NCBI GenBank assembly: GCA_023422565.1
Contig: JAFAGR010000068.1
Coordinates: forward strand, 1 to 63,618
Reading direction: 5' to 3'
DNA from: Bacteroidota bacterium
Lineage (GTDB): Bacteria > Bacteroidota > Bacteroidia > Chitinophagales > Chitinophagaceae
Length of the DNA stretch: 63,618 bases
Every line of letters starts with the position of its first letter. The stretch's first letter is position 1. The notes under the pieces are model-generated. The model was not told the DNA's origin. It worked only from the letters and a program-made list of their open reading frames with translations, and searched no databases. The translations under genes and the position numbers were made by a program. Below are positions 48,467 to 56,918 of this stretch, piece after piece.

Positions 48467-49049
48467 AAAAGGGTATTTAAAGTGTGGTGTTGAAGAAAGT
48501 TTTCTTTCAGGCACAGTTCAACTCTGTGTTCCTACCTCGCTGTTTTAAAGGCAAAGCTGTCGGAGATCATTCGAGCCTGCAGATTAATGACTGCATTGCA
48601 AATTTGAAAATGACGGTGCGTCTTTTAAAAGGAAAATCATACGGAGAGAAAAGTTTTTATCCGGATTTTGGCCGTCTTTTTTAACGATATGATCTGAAGG
48701 TTTGCCATCCTGAAGAGATATACGCTTATCCATTTAGGTCTCCAAATGAGGCCAGGTTGGGGTTGGAGAAAGGCCGTTCCATGTTCGTTGCCTTTTAAAA
48801 TTTTCTTAGATGAAATTCCCATTCCATAGAAGACTCTGCACGGTCCGACTTTCCATTTAGTTCGCAAATATTTCGCAGGAGTGCTATTGACCGGAATAAG
48901 TTGCGCCTGCATAACCCTGAGAATACCTGATGAAGAGAATTAGCCTTCTTGCCCGAACGTTTTTGTTAAGGGAAGCGAAGAGGAATTCTCTTTTCATTTG
49001 TGTACTGTTATGATCTTTGGCAAGTGCTGTCTTCCACTTTCAATGCGTA

Positions 49050-49373
49050 TTTAAGCATTAAATGGATAATCGGGGGCGTCTATTGATAGAGTTGGGGGAC
49101 CATTAGAATCCGTAAGGTAATTGACTTATAGATGATCTGACTTTCACAATCAGCGCGTGGTTAAGCACTAAATGGATAGTCGGAGAGACACATTTGCCAG
49201 GCTTGAAAGATGCGGGAATCTTTTTTTGATCACTTTTTGCAATAAATGAAATGCGAACCTGTGTTGCGAATTAACGATGGATAAGCAACGGCATCCTGAT
49301 AAATTAATTATGGGAGGGTACTTTTATTACATTCAGTGTTAGCTTGTGTTTAAGCACTAAATGGATAGTCGGG
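49050..49373. repeat. three dispersed copies of a 20-23-bp repeat
   Basis: Consensus TTAAGCACTAAATGGATAGT followed by CGG; copies at 49051 (three changes), 49161 and 49350 (both identical over the core). Spacings are 110 and 189 bp. A similar TTTCA/TTCA-rich run precedes each. Too few and unevenly spaced for a CRISPR array. Confidence 0.8.
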
Positions 49374-49478
49374 TAAACTCATTTTCTATTGTGGTCTTTC
49401 GGAGTAAAATGCAGGCCGATTTTGCGAACTATATGGATAGGCGAAGTGTACGGTTCATCCTTCAAAACCTAATGAACC

Positions 49479-49506
49479 AAAAAAAATCCCGCCATATAAG
49501 CGGGAT
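49479..49506 (-). terminator. terminator of tRNA-Leu(UAA)
   Basis: On the - strand ATCCCGC (49506-49500) pairs with GCGGGAT (49493-49487) over a 6-nt loop, followed by an eight-T run. Confidence 0.88.
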
Positions 49507-49526
49507 AAGTACTCGGGATTAGAATG

Positions 49527-49612
49527 TGCCCCGGAACGGAGTTGAACCGTTACGACCATTGCTGATCACAGGATTTTAAGTCCTGCGTGTCTACCAATTC
49601 CACCACCGGGGC
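49527..49612 (-). tRNA. tRNA-Leu (anticodon UAA)
   Basis: 86 nt, class II with a long variable arm. Acceptor GCCCCGG pairs with CCGGGGC; anticodon stem CAGGA/TCCTG holds loop CTTAAAA; T-arm GGTTCAACTCC. Discriminator A. CCA is not encoded (ACAT follows). Confidence 0.96.
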
Positions 49613-49794
49613 TTTTTATTAAGTTCCACCACCCAAGTTTATAGAAATTATTTTCATCTTCTTTGCTTACGCACCTTTTCCTGCATCCGATTTGCAAGAA
49701 CTTTCGCTCAGCAGAATTACCGGAAGCACAAGAGTGCGACCAGCCTGCGGCGGGCAAGCTGCAACAATGATGCACAATTTGCCGAAGCCCACTC

Positions 49795-49827
49795 AAAAAA
49801 AATCCTCCGCCAAAAGGGCAAGAGGAT
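49795..49827 (-). terminator. terminator of tRNA-Gly
   Basis: On the - strand ATCCTC (49827-49822) pairs with GAGGAT (49807-49802), with an inner GCC/GGC pairing, followed by a run of T. Confidence 0.8.
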
Positions 49828-49829
49828 AA

Positions 49830-49905
<76 letters not shown>

Positions 49906-49940
49906 AAAAGATAAGAACTGTTTCCGTTTTTTTCGGACTG

Positions 49941-49948
49941 CAAAAATA
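49941..49948 (-). promoter_or_regulatory. -7 promoter element of tRNA-Gly
   Basis: On the - strand TATTTTTG, an exact TAnnTTTG match, 36 nt before the mature tRNA end. A TTTG about 20 nt further upstream may be the -33 element. Confidence 0.6.
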
Positions 49949-49973
49949 GGGTGAAACCCGAATCCAAAAAAAA

Positions 49974-50177
49974 TTATTTGTATTTCGGAGTGTAAAGCGT
50001 GTTTTCAGGAACGTTAACCTGAGGTTTGCCCTTATAACGGTGTGTATACAAATTATAACAACCACCTAAAACAAATGCCACTACCAGGAACACCTGGCAA
50101 TACCATAAAAAACGGGATGAAGAAACCCAATTGTGCGCAAAGTCTTTGTGTTTGGTCTCTATGATTTCCGGTTCCAT
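49974..50177 (-). CDS. small single-pass membrane protein
   Basis: 67 aa from the ATG at 50177; a start at 50198 is possible. One TM helix (FLWYCQVFLVVAFVLGGCYNLY, about residues 24-45) and a hydrophilic tail. No family recognised. It is 47 bp downstream of the GT2 gene on the same strand. Confidence 0.6.
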   Translation of the reverse strand: MEPEIIETKHKDFAHNWVSSSRFLWYCQVFLVVAFVLGGCYNLYTHRYKGKPQVNVPENTLYTPKYK

Positions 50178-50224
50178 ATTGTTAATTTTTCTTCGCAAAA
50201 GTAAGAGGAATCATTTAATAAAAT

Positions 50225-51289
50225 CTATTTAGGCTTAACAATTTGGAGGAACGTTTTTTTGCCTCTTAAATAGTACTGCCAAACAATGCTGCCGTTAAAT
50301 TTTCCGGCAAAAGTCTCGGTTGAACCTTCTTCATTGTTTTCTGGCTGCATGTTTTTCTTCCACTTATAATACGCAAAATGCGCCCGTATTACCGCAATCA
50401 TTGAAGAGGGTTCGCCACTTACAAGATATTTCAAACCCGCAAGGCCATCCAGAAACAACCTTGCGAAGATCTTTTTTCCGGCACTTCGCGACGGCAGATT
50501 CTTTCGCATCATTACCAGGTTGTTTCTGAAATTCAAAAATACTTTTCGTTTATTCCCCACCGGTAGTGTACCTCCGCCAACATGGTACACAACAGAAGAC
50601 GGCTCGCAGTAGATCTTAAAACCTTTCTTCTGCAAACGCCAGCACAGGTCGATCTCTTCCTGGTGAGCAAAGAAAAACTCATCGAAGCCACCGGCCTCGC
50701 GAAAGGCCGAGGCTCTCAAAAACATTGCTGCACCCGATGCCCAAAAACATTCTTCAGCGGTATCATATTGGCCCTCATCTTTTTCGCAATATTCAAATAC
50801 GCGGCCTCTCGCAAACGGATAGCCGTACCTGTCAATCCAGCCACCACAGGCACCGGCATATTCAAAATTAGATTTTTGGTTGTAGGATAAGATCTTTGGC
50901 TGGCACGCAGCTATTTGGAGGTCGCGTTCCATCAACGAAATAATGTTTTTGATCCAGCCCGGGGTGACTTCTACATCACTGTTCAACAACACGTAATAGG
51001 GAGAGTTAACCTGGCGGAGCGCGGTGTTGTATCCTTTCGCAAAGCCCTCGTTTTCGGAATTCACAATTATTTCTACCGAAGGAAACTTTTCCTGCAGCAT
51101 GGCCACGGAATTGTCGGTAGAAGCATTGTCGGCCACAATCACGCTCATGTTACCATAGGTGGATGCAAGCACGAAGGGCAGAAATCTTTCAAGATATGAC
51201 CTGCCATTCCAATTTAAGATCACTACCGCAACTTCGGGAAGAGTTGATTCGTTTAAAGTATCCATTTGCACTTTTGCCGGGTCGTTCAT
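50225..51289 (-). CDS. GT2 family glycosyltransferase
   Basis: 354 aa, GT-A fold. VVILNWNGRSYL, VIVADNASTDNSV and the metal-binding region YVLLNSDVEV (DxD-like) are clear, with EIDLCWRLQKKG as the catalytic-base region, typical of rhamnosyl- or dTDP-sugar transferases. It lies apart from the polysaccharide locus, so its product (LPS, EPS or glycoprotein) is open. Met9 (51265) is an alternative start. Confidence 0.9.
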   Translation of the reverse strand: MNDPAKVQMDTLNESTLPEVAVVILNWNGRSYLERFLPFVLASTYGNMSVIVADNASTDNSVAMLQEKFPSVEIIVNSENEGFAKGYNTALRQVNSPYYVLLNSDVEVTPGWIKNIISLMERDLQIAACQPKILSYNQKSNFEYAGACGGWIDRYGYPFARGRVFEYCEKDEGQYDTAEECFWASGAAMFLRASAFREAGGFDEFFFAHQEEIDLCWRLQKKGFKIYCEPSSVVYHVGGGTLPVGNKRKVFLNFRNNLVMMRKNLPSRSAGKKIFARLFLDGLAGLKYLVSGEPSSMIAVIRAHFAYYKWKKNMQPENNEEGSTETFAGKFNGSIVWQYYLRGKKTFLQIVKPK

Positions 51290-51390
51290 GATATGAAACG
51301 AAGCCGCTAAAGTTATTGATTCTTCGTAAATCGCTCGCGGTAATTTGTATGAATGGCGTGGGCAAAATAAATCATCCTTACATTTACCTT

Positions 51391-52539
51391 ATGTTTTTGC
51401 AACTGTTCAATTGGAGAACCGGTCTCGCTTTAATTGCTATTGCTATTGTTGTTGCCACGCTTTTTTATTCTGATTTTCTCGCCAAAAAAATTGCCGCTGA
51501 AGAGAAGATGAAAATAGAACAATGGGTTGAAGCCTTGAAAGACATTAACAACCCGCATTTCGTAGAAACTCACCTTTCCAGTAAAATTCTTACCGAAAAC
51601 AGCAGAGACATCCCGATGATCGCGGTCACGGAGCGCGACAGCATTCTGGATCACAGGAATCTTGATTCGCTGAAGGCTTTGCGTGATGACAAATATCTCC
51701 TTCGCAAATTGGAGGAATTCAAATCACTCAATGAGCCTATTGTATGGAGTAATCCGCACAATGAATCCGAAAACAATTTGGTTTATTACGGCGAGTCAGA
51801 ATTGCTTAAGCAGATAAGGTATTTTCCGCTCATCCAACTTTTAGTGGCGGCCCTTTTTATAATTGTTACGCTTGTTACCATCAGTACCAGAAACAAAAGC
51901 ACTCAAAACCAGGTGTGGGCGGGCATGGCAAAAGAAACCGCACACCAGTTGGGAACGCCGCTGTTTTCTTTACAGGGTTGGGTTGAAATGTTGAAGTCGT
52001 CACCGGGGAACGAAAAGATCGCGGCGGAAATGGAAAAAGATGTGGAGAGATTAAAGCTGGTGAGCGACCGGTTTGGAAAAATTGGGAGCACTCCGCAGCT
52101 CGAGGAAGCCAACATCGTAGTGCAGGTAACGGAAATGGTGAACTATCTTAAGCGCCGTGCGCCGGAACGGGTTAAGTTTTTTGTGGAAGGTAACGGGGAA
52201 GAAGTTATTGGCATGATCAATCCGCCTTTGTTCGACTGGGTTGTTGAAAATCTATTAAAGAACGCGTTGGACGCAATGGATGGGCAGGGCGAAATTCATG
52301 CGAAAATAAAGGGTGAAGCCACACGTGTTTTGATAGACATTTCCGACACGGGAAAAGGAATTCTGAAGAAAAATATTCCTATGGTTTTCAAGCCGGGCTT
52401 CACCACAAAGAAACGCGGCTGGGGGCTGGGCCTCTCGCTTTCAAAACGAATAATTGAACAATACCACCGCGGCGAACTTTTTGTAAAACTGAGCGAACCC
52501 GGCAAAGGAACCACTTTCAGGATAGTGCTGAAAAAATGA
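51391..52539 (+). CDS. sensor histidine kinase
   Basis: 382 aa from the ATG at 51391, which lies right before the first TM helix; an upstream start at 51316 is less likely. Two TM helices (about residues 8-26 and 146-168) flank a periplasmic sensor part. HisKA follows with phospho-acceptor His in KETAHQLGTPL, then an HATPase with N-box NLLKNALDAM and G-boxes DTGKGIL and GWGLGLSLSKRI. No response regulator gene is adjacent, so its partner is unknown. Confidence 0.9.
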   Translation: MFLQLFNWRTGLALIAIAIVVATLFYSDFLAKKIAAEEKMKIEQWVEALKDINNPHFVETHLSSKILTENSRDIPMIAVTERDSILDHRNLDSLKALRDDKYLLRKLEEFKSLNEPIVWSNPHNESENNLVYYGESELLKQIRYFPLIQLLVAALFIIVTLVTISTRNKSTQNQVWAGMAKETAHQLGTPLFSLQGWVEMLKSSPGNEKIAAEMEKDVERLKLVSDRFGKIGSTPQLEEANIVVQVTEMVNYLKRRAPERVKFFVEGNGEEVIGMINPPLFDWVVENLLKNALDAMDGQGEIHAKIKGEATRVLIDISDTGKGILKKNIPMVFKPGFTTKKRGWGLGLSLSKRIIEQYHRGELFVKLSEPGKGTTFRIVLKK

Positions 52540-52579
52540 TAAGGGCTCTGTTTTCTATTCTTCAAAACAAAAAAACCTT

Positions 52580-52587
52580 TACTTTTG
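52580..52587 (+). promoter_or_regulatory. -7 promoter element of tRNA-Leu(GAG)
   Basis: TACTTTTG, an exact TAnnTTTG match, 33 nt before the mature tRNA end. A short GGTGG/CACC hairpin (52601-52614) lies in the leader. Confidence 0.65.
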
Positions 52588-52620
52588 CGGCGAGTTCTTA
52601 GGTGGTTTTCCACCAAAAAT

Positions 52621-52704
52621 GCGGCGATGGCGAAATTGGTAGACGCACTACTTTGAGGTGGTAGCGCCCGAAAGGGTGTGGGAGTTCGAATCTCCTTTGC
52701 CGCA
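52621..52704 (+). tRNA. tRNA-Leu (anticodon GAG), integration target
   Basis: 84 nt class II. Acceptor GCGGCGA pairs with TTGCCGC (one G-U); anticodon stem CTACT/GGTAG with loop TTGAGGT; T-arm GGAGTTCGAATCTCC; discriminator A. CCA is not encoded. An integrase gene follows within 61 nt. Confidence 0.95.
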
Positions 52705-52720
52705 CATTTGAAACCCGCTC
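52685..52720 (+). other. probable attL of the tRNA-Leu prophage
   Basis: Tyrosine integrases of this kind recombine at tRNA 3' ends. The 3' part of tRNA-Leu(GAG) with the integrase right behind it makes this the likely left junction. No second copy is visible to the right in the window, so core limits cannot be fixed and attR should lie beyond 63618. Confidence 0.4.
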
Positions 52721-52764
52721 CTGTGGCGGGTTTTATCATTTCAGGAAATAACAGTGTCAGTTCC

Positions 52765-53946
52765 GTGTCAGCAATAAGTCACTTCAGAAAGCCCGAGTTG
52801 GTAAAAGCAAAGGACGGTTGGTACATTAAGTATTACTACCGAATTCCGCATGACGTCCGGCATTTATATGACGACAAGGAGTGGTATCGGTTCCGGGTGA
52901 AACTTGACATCAATAAACGAAAAGGATCTGATCGCGCTGAGTATGCCGCCTGGCTGTTGGACCAGATAACCTCTTCGTTAAAAAAAGGCTACAACCCGTT
53001 CAAGCCGGATCAGGAAATTTTTGAAGCGGATGCCTTTCCGGAGCTTCCGGCGAAGCAGGAAATAAACGCCACGGATGCGTTGCTGCTTTTCCTGGAAAAA
53101 TGGAGGGAGAAGGGCCTGGAAGAATATTCCTACAAAAAGTATGAGCGCTACATCGGCCGTTTGATCGAATGGCTGAAAATTAAACGCATCCCTTATATCG
53201 AACTTTCCCGGGTCACTGAAGATCATATTGAGCAGTTCCTTGCTGACATGAAAAAGAAAAATGACTTCAGCAACCGGGAGTACAATAACCATTATGACTT
53301 TATCAGGACCGCCTTCAACTTCTTCGTAAAGAAAAAATTCATTGCTGAGAGCCCCTGTGCTGGAATTTCAAAACTGAAGACCAAAGCAAGTAAACACCGG
53401 TTCTATGACAAGGTAGCTTTGGAGCAGATCACCCGCGCCTTGCAAACGCTTGATCCTTACATGTACATCGTTTTCCAGGCTGTGTATTATTTATGTGTTC
53501 GATCCGATAAGGAACTGCAGCATTTGAAAGTCGGCAATGTGATGTGGGAGCAAAACAAGATCCTGGTGGAAGTTTCAAAAACGGATCAGAATTACATCCC
53601 GATGGATGACCACATCAAAGCTATCCTGAAAGATTATATAAAAGATGCGCCGGCGGAATATTACATCTTTGGTCCGAATGGTGAGCCTTCGCCAATAAAA
53701 TTCAGCCATGGATTACTGGCCAAAAAGTTCCAACGCGTTCGCGATCGATACGGAATGGATAAAGCCTACACACTGTATGGCGCGAAGCACACGCGGGTTA
53801 TTCACCTGAAACAAGATGGCGCGACTGATGCGGATATCATGTCGCTTACCCGGCACCGGGATTATACCGCTTACGCGAAGTACCTGCGTGATCTTGGTAT
53901 GGATGCGGATGCGGCGAAATTTAGCAGGTTGAGTAGGAAAGTGTGA
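52765..53946 (+). CDS. tyrosine recombinase/integrase (Bacteroidota phage type)
   Basis: 393 aa from the GTG at 52765; the frame is open back to 52678 inside the tRNA. N-terminal SAM-like core-binding domain (about residues 85-200), then the catalytic domain: Arg I in CVRSDKEL, the box II region YGAKHTRVIHL, and LTRHRDYTAYAKYL with the third His and the nucleophile Tyr. Box II reads YxxK instead of HxxR; a YSFKH-like form is, to my knowledge, usual in Bacteroidota phage integrases. It catalyses integration and excision at the tRNA-Leu. Confidence 0.9.
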   Translation: MSAISHFRKPELVKAKDGWYIKYYYRIPHDVRHLYDDKEWYRFRVKLDINKRKGSDRAEYAAWLLDQITSSLKKGYNPFKPDQEIFEADAFPELPAKQEINATDALLLFLEKWREKGLEEYSYKKYERYIGRLIEWLKIKRIPYIELSRVTEDHIEQFLADMKKKNDFSNREYNNHYDFIRTAFNFFVKKKFIAESPCAGISKLKTKASKHRFYDKVALEQITRALQTLDPYMYIVFQAVYYLCVRSDKELQHLKVGNVMWEQNKILVEVSKTDQNYIPMDDHIKAILKDYIKDAPAEYYIFGPNGEPSPIKFSHGLLAKKFQRVRDRYGMDKAYTLYGAKHTRVIHLKQDGATDADIMSLTRHRDYTAYAKYLRDLGMDADAAKFSRLSRKV

Positions 53947-54078
53947 TTGATAATGCGGTTCCCAACAAGATTTGCACATTTTTAAAAAGCGATTTTGCAA
54001 ACATTTTAAGAATTCAATTATTAGGTTAGCTTTGTATTTGTACTACTTCCCAACACTTACTTTCTATATTTATACAGA

Positions 54079-54645
54079 ATGATGTCTATGTCCAATAAAA
54101 TCGTAGCATTTGAATATGTAGTCTTTAGACTGCTCGAATGGTATTCGGAAAAGTGTGTGACTGGAGGGTCGTGTAAAAATGATTTTAGTATTTTGAAGTG
54201 TTTGAAATTACTTTTTTTTGTCACTGCAGCAAACACCTATAAAGGCAAACGAAGTTTACTTTTAGAGGAAGTTTTTTCTGATTACTACGCAATGCCATTT
54301 GGCCATGTAGAAAGTGCGGTGTATGAAATTTTAAGGAACCAACCAGAATTGCTTGAATGCTACGTTATCGATAATCAATGCACAACAGTCAAAGATTTGG
54401 ACTCTACATTAAATCTCCCTAAGAAGTTGGATTCTGAGTTGAAAGAGGAAATAGATAGTTCAATTAGGTATTTAAAAAGTCAAAATCAGGCATTAGTTTG
54501 CTTATCCGCATTTGACCTTGTAGATTTAAGCCACCATTGGTATTCATGGCAACATTACTATCAGCGTGCAAGACGTAATTCGCAGAGAAGTATTGCCATT
54601 CCGACTGACGCCATCAAAGACGAGAATAAAATCTTTAGCCTGTAA
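54079..54645 (+). CDS. Panacea-domain (DUF4065/SocA-like) protein, putative antitoxin
   Basis: 188 aa. The Panacea core is visible: LKCLKLLFFVTAANTYKG (the LLYFadA helix) near residues 36-53, AMPFGHVESAVYEIL (the GPV..vY..l region), and LSHHWYSW (LSHxxxxW) near 153. Panacea proteins are antitoxins or adaptors (PanA, SocA) that neutralise diverse toxins encoded next door. It lies 10 bp from the 629-aa membrane protein, so the two probably form one operon. The block looks AT-richer than the flanking genes. It is only an inference that it is an antitoxin. Confidence 0.72.
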   Translation: MMSMSNKIVAFEYVVFRLLEWYSEKCVTGGSCKNDFSILKCLKLLFFVTAANTYKGKRSLLLEEVFSDYYAMPFGHVESAVYEILRNQPELLECYVIDNQCTTVKDLDSTLNLPKKLDSELKEEIDSSIRYLKSQNQALVCLSAFDLVDLSHHWYSWQHYYQRARRNSQRSIAIPTDAIKDENKIFSL

Positions 54646-54654
54646 TAATTAAGT

Positions 54655-56544
54655 GTGGTGGATTATATCTCGCAGATACGTACATCATTGACGACTAAAT
54701 TTTCAGAAGACTGGTGGTCTGATCTGACAGAAAAGCCTATAAAAAGGAAGCCAGTTGTATTTGAAAAATTAGCGGGTATGTTTGCGGACCTTCGTGCGGA
54801 CATCTTTGTTAACCTAAACGCTTCATTGTTAACCGGAGAATATTGCTCGGTTAACGACTTTTGCCAATACTTAGGAGTTCTGGAGTCTGAGATAGATAAT
54901 ATCGTTCCTGTGATGCCTGAGGATGAAGATGCACAAGCGTTCCTGCAAGAGCACCTAAACGAAAATTTTATCCAACCTGTTAAGGCCGCCATCCGCGGCT
55001 ATCGTTCATTTGCTTTCTTCCAAGAATTAAAATTCCAGTTTGATACTAGGCATTTTGTTCACTTTTCGGGTCCTGAGCTAGAAGGATCTTCTCCGACATA
55101 CATTCTTCCCGATGAAGTAAAGTTTGAATTGAGGTTTTTTGGTACCAATTTAAGACTGGCAATTGTTGACTTTTCGTTAAAACCGGACAAAGAAGATTTT
55201 CAGGAGTTGCGGCAAATTTCGGATGACATTTTAAAAAATCTCTCTAATAATCTCTTGTCAATTTTGCTCAAACAGAAATGTGATTTCTTACTCGCCAAAT
55301 GGATTTTGCGAAAAGAACACATTACAAAGCAGCCTATCTATTCCATTGAAGGATCAAGAGATATTGAAGTTACTGTTGAAAAATACAAAGGAAGCGAAAG
55401 CTTTCAAACCTGGTACAAGTATATAGACACGCATTACGAGTTTTCGACAAAATGGAAGGCTGAAATTCAAAAGGAGAGTCTTACTCTAAAGAATAACACT
55501 CTTACTACATTACCATTGTTCAAGCTGCACACACTGATCAAATATTATAAGGACGTAGATAACAATTTGACGCAACTTTCGAAAATTCGAAAGGAAATTT
55601 CCCGCCGCTTTGACGAATGCAGGGACTCGGAGAATTATGATTATAAATATACTTACGCGATTGCCTTCAACTATGCAATTAACAACGAATTCTCTCTTTT
55701 AATCGATCTCCGTCTTGGAGACGATGAAAGGATTCGAACCTTGTACGAAGAGGTATTACTTGTGCAGTCCGATACAAATGTTAAGAACTTTTTTCCCCAG
55801 TACAAATATCTACAGTTTCTGGTTGGTAAACTGGAGGAAGTGTATAATCAACGTCAGGCGCTTGGTTTTATAAAAGCCGCCCGGAAAATTGTTGACGAAT
55901 GTGAAAAGATATTCTCAGCATATGAAGAGAATGTCGAATGGAGTAAAGAAAATTACAATTATGCATTTAAGCTACCACATTCAGAATCCCTTGTAGAAGT
56001 GAGGAATTCGAGAATACCAAATATGTTCATTTTCTCAACATTTTTGCTACCGCTTCCTAAAGAAGAGTATATAAAGAAGTTCGAAGAGAACCGGCAGAAG
56101 GTTTACAACCTCAAGACTTCGATTGAGGTTTTTGAAAACATAGAGCCGGAGATTCTTGAATTTGACAAAAAGAAAAGAGAAGTAATGGATAGAGATATAA
56201 AGTCAATGGAAGTGATTGCCATATTCACGGCAATTGTGACATTTGTGGTGGGGTCGTTACCGACGTTTAAATTTATATCAACTGCCTATCAAGCAGGTTT
56301 ATTCATGTTTGCTCTATCGTCGTCATTGGCATTATTTGTATTGTTAATTATATCTACCACAAGAGGCGCAAGCAAACTTAAAGATAACCTCCTGACCTTT
56401 GTTTTCTTATTGGTAATCGCTATAGCAAGCTGGTATATTTTAGTTTTTAAAACTGTAGATCCAGCATTAAAATCTCCAAGTCAAACAAAGCCAACCACTG
56501 GCTTTCCCATGAAGCCGGACCCAACCATTTCTAATGGCGATTAA
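54655..56544 (+). CDS. large membrane-anchored protein, putative effector partner of Panacea protein
   Basis: 629 aa, GTG start (54655 or 54658). About 510 soluble, mainly helical residues are followed by three C-terminal TM helices (MEVIAIFTAIVTFVVGSLP about 519-537, then about 551-573 and 583-602) and a Pro/Lys tail. I see no known nuclease, nucleotidase, protease or ATP-binding motif. There is no signal peptide, so the big domain is predicted to be cytoplasmic, tethered by the C-terminus. With the upstream Panacea-like gene the natural reading is a toxin or abortive-infection effector acting at the membrane, but no function is shown by the sequence. It could also be an unrelated conserved prophage protein. 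Confidence 0.8.
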   Translation: MVDYISQIRTSLTTKFSEDWWSDLTEKPIKRKPVVFEKLAGMFADLRADIFVNLNASLLTGEYCSVNDFCQYLGVLESEIDNIVPVMPEDEDAQAFLQEHLNENFIQPVKAAIRGYRSFAFFQELKFQFDTRHFVHFSGPELEGSSPTYILPDEVKFELRFFGTNLRLAIVDFSLKPDKEDFQELRQISDDILKNLSNNLLSILLKQKCDFLLAKWILRKEHITKQPIYSIEGSRDIEVTVEKYKGSESFQTWYKYIDTHYEFSTKWKAEIQKESLTLKNNTLTTLPLFKLHTLIKYYKDVDNNLTQLSKIRKEISRRFDECRDSENYDYKYTYAIAFNYAINNEFSLLIDLRLGDDERIRTLYEEVLLVQSDTNVKNFFPQYKYLQFLVGKLEEVYNQRQALGFIKAARKIVDECEKIFSAYEENVEWSKENYNYAFKLPHSESLVEVRNSRIPNMFIFSTFLLPLPKEEYIKKFEENRQKVYNLKTSIEVFENIEPEILEFDKKKREVMDRDIKSMEVIAIFTAIVTFVVGSLPTFKFISTAYQAGLFMFALSSSLALFVLLIISTTRGASKLKDNLLTFVFLLVIAIASWYILVFKTVDPALKSPSQTKPTTGFPMKPDPTISNGD

Positions 56545-56679
56545 ATAGAACTTATATTATTCAGTTACCATCTTTTCTTATTACAAGGTTTATTATCATC
56601 GCAGCTAACACCTTTTAGCACTCATGCAATTTTTCCCGACTTCTTTCAGCTCACTTTGTTTCACATTACATTTGCTCCA

Positions 56680-56907
56680 ATGCAACAGATCCCCGTCACC
56701 TTCACCCATCAGAAAAAACATTACACGGGCCACCTGCTTGCCGTTTCCGGCGCGGGAAGTAACCACTATCATTTAATGATCGATAACTTTTATTGCGGCC
56801 AGTTATGGCTCACTCACCACTTCGGCTGGCAGATGGATGGAGAATTTAGGGGACTGGCTGAGGAGTTGGGGAGAGTAGTGGAAAAAGGGGTAGTGATGGA
56901 GTTTTGA
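56680..56907 (+). CDS. small conserved hypothetical protein of mobile elements
   Basis: 75 aa from the ATG at 56680 (a start at 56656 adds eight residues). Beta-rich, IPVTFTHQKKHYTGHLLAVSGAGSNHYHLMID; similar short proteins are, as far as I recall, common in Bacteroidota genomes. Function unknown. Convergent with the next - strand gene, 11 bp away. Confidence 0.65.
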   Translation: MQQIPVTFTHQKKHYTGHLLAVSGAGSNHYHLMIDNFYCGQLWLTHHFGWQMDGEFRGLAEELGRVVEKGVVMEF

Positions 56908-56918
56908 TTCATTCGACT

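Larger units (their letters stand above)
48467..49526. other. 1.06-kb non-coding stretch with dispersed repeats
   Basis: No supported gene. A 91-codon - strand frame (48637-48912) has no signal, domain or good start context. The stretch holds three direct copies of a 20-23-bp repeat (49050-49075, 49161-49183, 49350-49373), partial copies near 49431 and 49272, and an inverted partial copy at 48725-48737. The tRNA-Leu terminator lies at its end. Confidence 0.75.

Noticed and set aside
48637..48912. 91-codon - strand frame in the repeat region
   Set aside because: It overlaps the inverted partial copy of the dispersed repeat, and shows no recognisable domain or good start.
49050..49373. Possible CRISPR array
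   Set aside because: Only three full copies, spacings of 110 and 189 bp, no cas genes nearby, copies not all identical.
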